The notes beneath the pieces were generated by a model that did no database searches, was not told the DNA's origin, and worked only from the letters and a program-made list of their open reading frames with translations. From Arsenicicoccus sp. oral taxon 190 (lineage in GTDB: Bacteria > Actinomycetota > Actinomycetes > Actinomycetales > Dermatophilaceae): a stretch of 64,000 nucleotides of DNA. The stretch's first letter is position 1. Each line of letters opens with the position of its first letter. Positions 8,265 through 14,933 of this stretch are shown here, piece after piece. Location of the stretch: positions 806,001 through 870,000 of the forward strand of contig NZ_CP012070.1 in assembly GCF_001189535.1 (NCBI RefSeq). The letters are read 5' to 3'. The position numbers were made by a program, and so were the translations under genes.

Positions 8265-9305
8265 TCAGACGGAGGCGACAGGGACGAGGTCCAGCCCGTC
8301 CGCGCACGCCAGCCTCGAAGGGCGGGCGGGCGAGTGCGGCAGCCCGGCACCGGGCCGTATGGCGGACAGCCGCCCCGCCTGCGCTGCCGACGACACGGCC
8401 CGGAGCGCGTCGTAGCACCCGCGCGCGTAGACACCCAGCTGCGGCGCCGCGGCCCCCCACCGAGCCGCATAGCGCGCCGCGAAGCCGTCAGCCGTGTCGC
8501 CCACGTACCAGTCCATCGCGGCGTACAGCTCCCCGCTGCAGTCGCCTCCCACCTCGAGCAGACCCACCTCGTCGAGCGAGCCCGACACCCGCACGACCCT
8601 GCCCAGCAACCTCGACCCCGCGAACGCCCGGTTGAAGTGCGCGAGATCGCGCCCCACCAGCGAGAGCAGCACGACATTCGCCCGGGTGTCGCTCAACCAG
8701 CCGACGAGACGCTCACCGTCGACCCTCCCGAGCGGCGCCAGCATCGAGCCGCGCACCACCCCGCCCGCGTCCTGCACGAGCCGGGTCGCCACCCGGTGCA
8801 CCGCCTGCGGCCAGATGTAGTCGTTGCCCACCAACGCCCAGCGGCGGAGCCCCGCGCCCACGAGGGACCGGACCGGGGCGGCCAGCTGGCGGCGCGGGTC
8901 GGGGCCGATCAGCCCCACCCCCGGCAGCCTCGCCCCGCCCTCGTGGGGGGCGGCGAAGACGTAGGGGACACGGCCGGACGCGACCGGCTCGAGAGCGCGG
9001 TGCACGTCGCTCGTGTGGAAGCCGACCACGGCGTCGACAGCGCCCGCGTCGACCAGCCGGCCCAGCTCGCGCGCGCTGCTGGCCGGCGACTGACCAGCGT
9101 CCACGAGAGTGACCGTCAGCCGTCGGCCCCGGACCCCGCCCGCGCCGTTGATCTCCTCCGCCGCCATGAGGGAGGCCGCCAGCGCCGCCGGCCGAGCAAG
9201 CCCCAGCGCACCGGACCGAGGCAGCGCCAGTGCCACGCGGAACTCCTCCGACGGCCCGAGGACGAGCGAGTCGAGGTAGTCGACGATCAGGGCGGAGTCA
9301 GGCAT
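8265..9305 (-). CDS. AmiC-like amide-binding (Peripla_BP_5/6 type) protein
   Basis: 346 residues from the ATG at 9305. The fold signature (FRVALALPRSGALGL, AAEEINGAGGVRGR, GFHTSDVHRALEP, VPYVFAAPHEGG) belongs to the leucine/amide-binding family that includes Pseudomonas AmiC. No signal peptide or lipobox is visible, so it may work in the cytoplasm as a sensor, as AmiC does, rather than as a transporter's binding protein; no ABC transporter genes are nearby. It is divergent from a MarR gene and follows the amidase operon. The alternative is an exported protein with a misassigned start at 9350. Confidence 0.7.
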   Translation of the reverse strand: MPDSALIVDYLDSLVLGPSEEFRVALALPRSGALGLARPAALAASLMAAEEINGAGGVRGRRLTVTLVDAGQSPASSARELGRLVDAGAVDAVVGFHTSDVHRALEPVASGRVPYVFAAPHEGGARLPGVGLIGPDPRRQLAAPVRSLVGAGLRRWALVGNDYIWPQAVHRVATRLVQDAGGVVRGSMLAPLGRVDGERLVGWLSDTRANVVLLSLVGRDLAHFNRAFAGSRLLGRVVRVSGSLDEVGLLEVGGDCSGELYAAMDWYVGDTADGFAARYAARWGAAAPQLGVYARGCYDALRAVSSAAQAGRLSAIRPGAGLPHSPARPSRLACADGLDLVPVASV

Positions 9306-9348
9306 CGGGTCCAGTATCGTCGGAGGACCGGACGTCAGAAAGGACCCC

Positions 9349-9768
9349 ATGGTGATGCCTGACCGGCCGTGCCCCGTGGACGACCTGCTGACGGCCGCCA
9401 GGTCGCTGACCAGGGAGCTGTCCAGCATCCTCGAGCCCGACCTGGGCCTGACCGTCGACCAGTGGCGCACGCTCCGCCGCCTCGACCCGCTCTCCGGCGT
9501 CACGATGACCGAGCTGGGCGACTCCCTGGGGGCGCCACCGGCCACCACCACGCGCCTGGTCGACTCGCTCGTGGACCGAGGTCTGGCTCACCGCCGAGCG
9601 ACGGACGGCGACCGGCGGCGCGTCCTGGTCCTGCAGACCGACGAGGGGACCGACCTGGCACGACGGGCGGATGATGTCGTGGCGGAGCGGTCGGCAACCC
9701 TGATGGTCGAGGTGGGCCGTCCTCGCGAGGACATCGCCCTTCCCGCGGAGATGCTCCGGGGGTCCTGA
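9349..9768 (+). CDS. MarR-family transcriptional regulator
   Basis: 139 residues. The winged helix reads LTVDQWRTLRRLDPLSGVTMTELGDSLG, then the recognition helix APPATTTRLVDSLVDRGL and the wing RRATDGDRRRVLVLQT with the family's DxRxxxV pattern. AAAGGA at 9338-9343 supports this ATG. It is divergent from the AmiC-like gene across 43 bases, and probably controls that gene and the permease-amidase operon. The protein is slightly short at the C-terminal dimerisation helix. A GC-rich hairpin begins 12 bases after the stop. Confidence 0.85.
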   Translation: MVMPDRPCPVDDLLTAARSLTRELSSILEPDLGLTVDQWRTLRRLDPLSGVTMTELGDSLGAPPATTTRLVDSLVDRGLAHRRATDGDRRRVLVLQTDEGTDLARRADDVVAERSATLMVEVGRPREDIALPAEMLRGS

Positions 9769-9779
9769 CGCTTGGGTCC

Positions 9780-9795
9780 GCACGCTCTGGCGTGC
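9780..9795 (+). terminator. Hairpin after the MarR gene
   Basis: GCACGC (9780-9785), loop TCTG, GCGTGC (9790-9795), placed 11 bases after the MarR stop. Confidence 0.45.
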
Positions 9796-9860
9796 TGACG
9801 CTCCGGGCCCTGATCCTGGGTGCCGCTCGCTCCGATGTCCACCCGGTCGGGGCCAGACTG

Positions 9861-9905
9861 GTCGCAGATCCGACGTCTGGGCGCCGCCGACGTCGGATCT
9901 GCGAC
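9861..9905. repeat. 17-bp perfect inverted repeat in a 276-base gene-free gap
   Basis: GTCGCAGATCCGACGTC (9861-9877) is exactly reversed at 9889-9905 around an 11-base GC-rich loop. The gap 9769-10044 also holds a direct repeat of GCGGCGCCGGCCGGCGGCGG (about 9928-9947 and 9949-9968) and nothing that looks coding. The palindrome could be a strong terminator or a binding site; its length exceeds what the other terminators in this window show. Confidence 0.7.
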
Positions 9906-10044
9906 CGCTCTGTCGGTGCGGCGGGTGCGGCGCCGGCCGGCGGCGGGGGCGGCGCCGGCCGGCGGCGGCTGCGGGTGCTGTGGCGTCGACCGGTCGCCCG
10001 CCGCGGGTACGTTGTGGGGCAGACCCAGGCGAGCAGGAGGCAGC

Positions 10045-10116
10045 ATGCCCGACACCCAAGGCTTTTCGCAGGCGCACGAGGTGCGACCCGGGCACGGGCG
10101 CGAGGGCTCCCGGTGA
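10045..10116 (+). CDS. Small 23-residue leader ORF coupled to the PPOX gene
   Basis: ATG at 10045 has the best ribosome-binding site in this neighbourhood (AGGAGG, then CAGC, then ATG). It encodes 23 residues starting MPDTQGFSQAHEV and ending in Ser-Arg; its stop TGA (10114-10116) overlaps the GTG start of the next gene (10113), a GTGA junction. The downstream gene has no good site of its own, so this ORF may serve to deliver ribosomes to it. No His, Trp or other codon run suggests attenuation. It could instead be the true N-terminus lost to an indel. Confidence 0.55.
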   Translation: MPDTQGFSQAHEVRPGHGREGSR

Positions 10117-10523
10117 GCAGGCACGGGCTGGACTGGGACGACCCGCGGCTCGACGGGTTCTGGTCGCAGCGGCGGTACGCCACGGTGACCACGCTGCGTC
10201 GCGACGGGCGCCCCCACACTGTCCCCGTCGCCCCCGTCGTCGACCGCACCGGCCGGAGGGTGCTCATCCTTGCCGCCGGCTCCTCGCAGAAGGTGCGCAA
10301 CGTCGAGGCCGCCGGCGGCGAGGCGCGAGTCACGGTGTGCGAGATCGACGGTCGCCACTGGGTGACCGTCGAGGGCCGGGCACACGTGGTGCGGGACCCG
10401 GCCGTGGTCGCTGATGCGGAGCGTCGCTACGCGGAGCGGTTCCGCCAGCCGCGCGTCAACCCCGAGCGCGTGATCGTGGTGGTCGACGTGGACCGGCTGC
10501 TCGGCACCCTCGGCGAGCGCTGA
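10113..10523 (+). CDS. PPOX-class (split beta-barrel) F420/FMN-dependent protein
   Basis: 136 residues from GTG 10113. The strand pattern RRYATVTTLRRDGRPHTVPVAPVVD followed by RVLILAAGSSQKVRNVEAAGGEARVTVCE is the pyridoxamine-5-phosphate-oxidase-like barrel of actinobacterial F420-dependent reductases, small enzymes that reduce or bind flavin-type cofactors. The C-terminus RVIVVVDVDRLLGTL matches the final strand. Cofactor choice cannot be settled by eye. Translation is probably coupled to the 23-residue ORF that overlaps its start. Confidence 0.75.
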   Translation: MSRHGLDWDDPRLDGFWSQRRYATVTTLRRDGRPHTVPVAPVVDRTGRRVLILAAGSSQKVRNVEAAGGEARVTVCEIDGRHWVTVEGRAHVVRDPAVVADAERRYAERFRQPRVNPERVIVVVDVDRLLGTLGER

Positions 10524-10540
10524 GCAGCCGTCCCCTTACC

Positions 10541-10563
10541 GCGTCACCGCCGTCGGGTGACGC
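10541..10563. terminator. Hairpin between convergent genes
   Basis: GCGTCACC (10541-10548) and GGTGACGC (10556-10563) form a perfect 8-bp stem with a 7-base loop, 18 bases after the PPOX stop and overlapping the end of the convergent gene remnant. Confidence 0.6.
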
Positions 10564-10681
10564 GTCCCAGGAGCCAGAGCAGGATCACGGCTCCCAGCAC
10601 CGCGGTGAAGAGGCTGCGGATCAACCCGCCTCCCGCCACGTCGAAGCCGAGCAGCCCCAGCAGCAGCCCGCCGCGCCCCTC
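10544..10681 (-). pseudogene. C-terminal remnant of a GlsB/YeaQ/YmgE-type membrane protein
   Basis: Reading the minus strand from about 10681 gives LLLGLLGFDVAGGGLIRSL then FTAVLGAVILLWLLGRVTRRR and a TGA at 10546-10544. The glycine-spaced hydrophobic pattern and the final Arg-rich tail match the second half of GlsB/YeaQ/YmgE stress proteins (about 85 residues when whole). Upstream in this frame the sequence belongs to the exporter gene in another frame, and no start codon or ribosome site is seen, so only about 45 residues survive. The family match is by eye. Confidence 0.45.
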
Positions 10682-12137
10682 ATCCGGACCGTCGTGGTGA
10701 CGACGGTAGACCGACCCAGCTGACCACGCCCCCGGCTGCCAGCAGCCCGGCGCACCACCACATGGCCGCCTGGTACCCGGCCGTCATCGTCGCAGGCTGC
10801 AGGTAGTCGTCGCCCGACAGCCCGACCACGGCGGGGAGGGCGGCGACGGCGAGCAGCGAGCCTGCCCGCGCGACAGCGTTGTTGATGCCGCTGGCCACGC
10901 CGGCGTGACGATCGGGCGCCGCGGCGAGCACCGCCGCCGTGAGGGGGGACACGAGGGTGACGAGACCGAGGCTGAAGACGACCATCCCCGGCAGGACGTC
11001 GAACCACGTCGCCCGCGCCCCGACGCGCAGCAGCAGCACGGCGCCGACGGCGCAGACGATTGGCCCGACCGTCATGGGCAGGCGGGGGCCGATGCGCTGG
11101 GCCAGGGCTGCGGCTCGGGAGGACAGCAGCATCAGCGCGATGGTCAGCGGCAGCCCGGACAGGCCCGCCTGCAGGGCGCCCCACCCCCCGGCCTGCAGCT
11201 GCAGCACGACGAAGAGGGTGACGGCGCCCAGCGCGCCGTAGACCAGCAGCGTCATGGCGTTGGCCGCGGTGAACACGCGGGAGGCGAAGAGCGTCAGCGG
11301 CACCAACGGGTGGCGGCTGTGCCGCTCGACCACGAGGAAGGCGGCTCCCAGCATTACGGCTCCGAGCACCCCCACGACCAGCCGTATGGCGCCGGCCGAC
11401 CCGGCCACCGTCAGGACGAGGGTCAGCACACCGAGGGCGGCCGCCCCGAGCACCGCCCCCACGACGTCGAACCGGCGGCCTCGGGCCTGCGGGTCGCGGG
11501 TCTCGGGGATGGTGCGGGCCGTGAGCAGCACCACCGCCAGGCACAGGGGGATGTTGATGGCGAAGACCCAGCGCCAGGTCGCGTGCTCGACCAACCAGCC
11601 GCCGACGAGCGGCCCCAGGGCGGCCGCGATGCCCGAGTACCCCGCCCAGGTCCCGATCGCCGGCGCCCGGTCCTGCGGCCGGAAGGACGACTGGATGATG
11701 GCCAGCGCCCCCGGCGTCAGCAGGGCCGCCCCGACGCCCTGGACCACCCGGAGCGCGACGAGCTGCCAAGGGTCCTGGGCGAGGGCGCACAGCGCCGAGG
11801 CCACGCCGAACCACACCACCCCGGCCAGGTAGACGCGCCGCCGCCCGAGCCGATCCCCGAGCGCGCCGCCCACCAGGACCAGCGACGCCAGCGCCAGCAG
11901 GTAGCCGTTGACGACCCACTGCAGCTGGGCGAGGGACGCGTCGAGGTCGGCTCCGATGCTGCGCAGCGCCACGTTGACCACGCTGCCGTCGAGGATCGCG
12001 ACGCCGCTGCCCAGGGTCAGACCGGCCAGCGCCGCTCGGCCGCGCGCCGTGCCGCGATCGAGCAGGTCCTTCGAGTCCGGCGGGGCCTGCCTGTCCGATG
12101 GGTCCTGCGGATCAGGCGCGGGCGGGGTGTCCTCCAC
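10680..12137 (-). CDS. MFS drug exporter, DHA2 (EmrB/QacA) family, 14 TMS
   Basis: 485 residues. After a 35-residue charged leader, ILDGSVVNVALRSIGADL matches the DHA2 motif in helix 1, LGDRLGRRRVYLAG is MFS motif A, and RVVQGVGAALLTPGALAII carries the helix 4 Arg typical of proton-driven drug efflux. Fourteen hydrophobic segments are countable. It begins at a GTG at 12137 and ends with a TGA directly next to the GlsB-like remnant. No regulator lies beside it; substrate is unknown. Confidence 0.88.
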   Translation of the reverse strand: MEDTPPAPDPQDPSDRQAPPDSKDLLDRGTARGRAALAGLTLGSGVAILDGSVVNVALRSIGADLDASLAQLQWVVNGYLLALASLVLVGGALGDRLGRRRVYLAGVVWFGVASALCALAQDPWQLVALRVVQGVGAALLTPGALAIIQSSFRPQDRAPAIGTWAGYSGIAAALGPLVGGWLVEHATWRWVFAINIPLCLAVVLLTARTIPETRDPQARGRRFDVVGAVLGAAALGVLTLVLTVAGSAGAIRLVVGVLGAVMLGAAFLVVERHSRHPLVPLTLFASRVFTAANAMTLLVYGALGAVTLFVVLQLQAGGWGALQAGLSGLPLTIALMLLSSRAAALAQRIGPRLPMTVGPIVCAVGAVLLLRVGARATWFDVLPGMVVFSLGLVTLVSPLTAAVLAAAPDRHAGVASGINNAVARAGSLLAVAALPAVVGLSGDDYLQPATMTAGYQAAMWWCAGLLAAGGVVSWVGLPSSPRRSG

Positions 12138-12239
12138 ACGCCCAACCTACGTCGCGCGGTGGTCCGGCGTCGGGTGCGTCGGCATACGGGCTCGACGGTC
12201 CCCTTGTCCGGAGCTCCCGGTCCCGCCAGGGTAGAAGGC

Positions 12240-12836
12240 ATGACCGACACCTGGACCCTCGTCCACGCCGAGCGCCACGCCCTCATCGACGACCTCGCCA
12301 CGCTGGACGACGAGCAGTGGGAGTCGGATTCGCTGGCCGCGGGGTGGACCGTCCACGACGTCGCCGCCCACCTCGTGGACAACGCCATGGCCACCCCCCT
12401 GGGGCTCGTGGTGGCCATGGCACGGGCGCGCTTCGACTTCGACCGGCAGAACGCCAACGGCGTGGCCGCGCACAAGGGGGCCACACCGGCGCAGACCCTG
12501 GCTCGGCTGCGGCAGGTCGCCGACCGCACGAGCGGGCCGCCCGTCGCGCTGGCCAGCCGACTGGTCGAGGAGATCGCGCACGGTGAGGACATCCGTCGGC
12601 CGCTCGGCATCGTCCGCGCCTACCCCGCCGAGGCGGTGTGCGCCGCGGTCGAGCACCAGGTCCGGACGCCCGAGGCTCTCGGCGGCGCCAAGAAGCTCGC
12701 CGGCCGCGTGCGGCTCGTGGCCGACGACGCCGACCTGGCGGTCGGATCCGGGCCCGAGGTCCGCGCGCCCGCGCTCGAGCTGCTGATGCTCACGACTGGC
12801 CGCCCGTCCCGGGCCGACTACCGTCCCACCCCATGA
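12240..12836 (+). CDS. Maleylpyruvate-isomerase-like (DinB_2/TIGR03083) protein
   Basis: 198 residues. The N-terminal four-helix pattern WTLVHAERHALIDDLATLDDEQWESDS, then LAAGWTVHDVAAHLVDNA, is the DinB-like domain of mycothiol-dependent proteins, in which His residues bind a metal; here His45-type HDVAAHL and the later EEIAHGEDIRRPLG fit that role. In actinobacteria such proteins use mycothiol as cofactor. Catalysis is not predictable. It overlaps the DUF2200 gene by four bases, so both are co-translated. Confidence 0.72.
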   Translation: MTDTWTLVHAERHALIDDLATLDDEQWESDSLAAGWTVHDVAAHLVDNAMATPLGLVVAMARARFDFDRQNANGVAAHKGATPAQTLARLRQVADRTSGPPVALASRLVEEIAHGEDIRRPLGIVRAYPAEAVCAAVEHQVRTPEALGGAKKLAGRVRLVADDADLAVGSGPEVRAPALELLMLTTGRPSRADYRPTP

Positions 12837-13174
12837 GCCGCATCTTCACCACCAGCGTCGCGTCGGTCTACCCGCACTACGTCACCAAGGTCGAGAAGAA
12901 GGGCCGCACCACGGCCGAGCTCAACCAGGTGATCGAGTGGTTGACCGGCTACGACGAGGCTGCCCTGGGCCGCCACCTCGAGGCGGGCACCACCTTCGAG
13001 GACTTCTTCGCCGGGGCCCACCTCAACCCGCGCGCGTCCCTGATCACCGGCGTGGTCTGCGGGGTCCGCGTGGAGGACGTCGAGGACCCGCTGATGCAGC
13101 GGATCCGCTACCTGGACAAGCTGGTCGACGAGCTGGCCCGGGGCAGGGCGATGGACAAGGTCCTGCGCTCATGA
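12833..13174 (+). CDS. DUF2200-family protein
   Basis: 113 residues starting at the ATG that overlaps the previous stop. The sequence MSRIFTTSVASVYPHYVTKV, then EKKGRTTAELNQVIEWLTGYD, and AHLNPRASLITGVVCGVRVE, is a clear DUF2200 match. The family is widespread, usually single-domain, and has no known function. It lies between a mycothiol-isomerase-like gene and an Imm-5-like gene and seems to belong to that short operon. Confidence 0.85.
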   Translation: MSRIFTTSVASVYPHYVTKVEKKGRTTAELNQVIEWLTGYDEAALGRHLEAGTTFEDFFAGAHLNPRASLITGVVCGVRVEDVEDPLMQRIRYLDKLVDELARGRAMDKVLRS

Positions 13175-13202
13175 CGGGTGGCCACCACCGCGAGGGGACG
13201 CG

Positions 13203-13712
13203 ATGATCCTGCCCGCCGTCCGGGACCGGCGGATGGTGACGACCCGCCGCGGCGGCACGCTCACCGACGAGGACCACCAGCTCCTGGCGTTGTGGGCCGC
13301 GACCTGCGCCGAGCACGTCCTGGAGCTCTTCGAGGTCGAGCAGCCGCACGACCCGCGGCCGCGGGACGCGATCGAGGCGGCACGTGCCTGGGCGCGCGGC
13401 GAGCTGGCCATGATGCAGGCGCGTGCGCTCGGAGGCCACGCCATGGGGGCCGCCCGCCCGCTCGCCGGGTCCGCCCGATTCGCCGCGTATGCCGCCGGCC
13501 AGGCCGCCTGCGTCGGACACGTCGCGGAGCACGATCTCGGGGCTGCGGCCTACGCCATCAAGGCAGTTCGCGCCACAGCGCCCGACGACCCGGGCGCGGG
13601 CCGGGCCGAGCGGGACTGGCAGCGCTCCCAGCTCCCGCCGCCGATCCGCGCGCTCGTCCTCGACGACCAGGCCCGCCGCGACGACATCTGCTGGTCGGTG
13701 TTCTCGGACTGA
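13203..13712 (+). CDS. Putative immunity protein, Imm-5 type
   Basis: 169 residues, all-helical. GAGGGGA lies eight bases before the ATG. The pattern DEDHQLLALWAATCAEHVLELFE followed by a central ARAWARGELAMMQARALGGHAMGAAR segment, and the C-terminal helix ending DDICWSVF, resembles the Imm-5 family predicted by comparative studies as immunity proteins for polymorphic toxins. No toxin gene is adjacent, so it would be an orphan. An 11-codon ORF (13171-13206) bridges it to DUF2200 with ATGA at both junctions. The family call is from memory of the motif. Confidence 0.6.
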   Translation: MILPAVRDRRMVTTRRGGTLTDEDHQLLALWAATCAEHVLELFEVEQPHDPRPRDAIEAARAWARGELAMMQARALGGHAMGAARPLAGSARFAAYAAGQAACVGHVAEHDLGAAAYAIKAVRATAPDDPGAGRAERDWQRSQLPPPIRALVLDDQARRDDICWSVFSD

Positions 13713-13730
13713 GCTGGCCGGCGGGGCGCT

Positions 13731-13777
13731 GATCGGGGAACGCCACATGCACCTGGGGCCATCACGGTTCCCCGATC
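13731..13777. repeat. GATCGGGGAAC hairpin, copy 1 (terminator-like)
   Basis: GATCGGGGAAC (13731-13741) pairs perfectly with GTTCCCCGATC (13767-13777) around 25 bases. It lies between convergent genes, its right arm overlapping the stop codon of the quinone-reductase gene. A second copy with the same arms and the same 25-base spacing is at 58040-58085. Confidence 0.75.
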
Positions 13778-14701
13778 ACGCGCCGACCCCGCCCTCGGCC
13801 GTGACCACCGTCTTGCCCGTCGCGTGGCCGGTGGCGACCTGGGCGACCGCGGCAGCCGCCTCCTCGAACGGGAAGGTCGCGTGGATGACGGGCCGTATGC
13901 CGCCGCGGGCCACCAGGTCGGCGAGCTCGGCATACACGGCTGCGTCCCGGCGACGCGTGATACCTGAGCCGCCCAGCTCGGTCGCGAGCGCCGGTGCGGC
14001 CGAGCTGCGGATCTGCCTGGGACGGCGGACCAGGGCCGCGGCACCCCGCAGCGCGTCCCCGCCGACAGCGTCCACGACGGCGTCGACGCCGCCGGCGCGA
14101 GAGCCGCGACGGCCTCGGTCCAGCCGTCCCCCGACGCCACGTGCTCGGCGCCCGCGCTCGTGACCAGGTCCGCCATCGGTGCGCCGGCCACCCCGACGAC
14201 GCGGGCGCCCAGGTGCCGGGCGAGCTGCACCGCGTGCACGCCCACGCCGCCCCCGGCGCCAAGGACCAGGACGGTGTGGCCGGGCCCGACCGCCAGCTCG
14301 CCGAGGGCGTCCCAGGCGGTCCCGATGGCGACGGGGAGGCACGCGGCCTGCTCGGCCTGGACGCCGCGGGGCACGCGGGCCGTCTGCCCGACATCGAGCA
14401 GGACCAGTTCGCCCAACGCCCCAGATCCCGAGGCGCACGAACCGAACACGAGCTCACCTGCCCCGAACGTCCCCGACGGGTCCGCCACGACATCGCCCGC
14501 GGCCTCGCGCCCCATCGCCATCGGGAAGCGCACCTCGACCTTGCCCTGGCGCTGCCCGCTGCGGACCTTGAGGTCGGCGGGATTCAACCCGGCGGCGCGC
14601 AGCCGGACGAGCACGGTCCCCGGCCCGGCCACCGGGTCCGGCACGTCGAGGAAGCGCTCGACCTCGGGCCCGCCATACTCCGTGAAACCGTAGATGCGCA
14701 T
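13776..14701 (-). pseudogene. NADPH:quinone-reductase-like MDR protein, one frameshift
   Basis: The N-terminal part (14701 to about 14096) reads MRIYGFTEYGGPEVERFLDV, then the GroES-like fold and a Rossmann LVLGAGGGVGVHAVQLARHLG. At 14088-14096 the coding frame moves: residues WTEAVAALAPA continue as GGVDAVVDAVGGDALRG in another frame, and the remainder runs to the TGA at 13776 (KTVVTAEGGVGA). A single missing base in a GC-only stretch explains it. Restored, the protein is about 308 residues, normal for zinc-independent MDR quinone reductases. Whether it is a true mutation or a read error cannot be told. Confidence 0.75.
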
Positions 14702-14719
14702 CAGCTCTCCTCCACCTCG

Positions 14720-14923
14720 TCAGCAGGCTCCAGCAGTGTCCTCCTGGCCGGCGCGGCCAGCCACCGCAGCCACCGGTCGGTCCTCGACGTCACGGCAGGC
14801 GCGGGCGCGCGCCGCCCTCAGCGCATCGAGCTTGTTCGACAACGTCAGCCCCCGGAGCACGGACATCACCTCCACGTCGAGCAGGTGGGGCGCACCGATG
14901 TCGCCCGCGAGGGCGTCGGGCAG
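14720..14923 (-). pseudogene. Remnant of a VapC-type PIN-domain toxin
   Basis: Between the quinone reductase and the sigma factor the minus strand encodes LPDALAGDIGAPHLLDVEV, then SVLRGLTLSNKLDALRAARA, the middle of actinobacterial VapC toxins, including the conserved Glu of LLDVE. The N-terminal strand with the first catalytic Asp is missing, and after ARACRDVEDRPVAAVAG the frame no longer resembles the family. No vapB antitoxin is visible. It is best read as a decayed toxin-antitoxin locus, partly overwritten by the end of the sigma-factor gene. Confidence 0.55.
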
Positions 14924-14933
14924 CCCCGCTCCC

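Noticed and set aside
9928..9968. GC-only direct repeat of 20 bases as a binding site
   Set aside because: Low complexity; such repeats arise easily at this GC content. Mentioned only as content of the gap.
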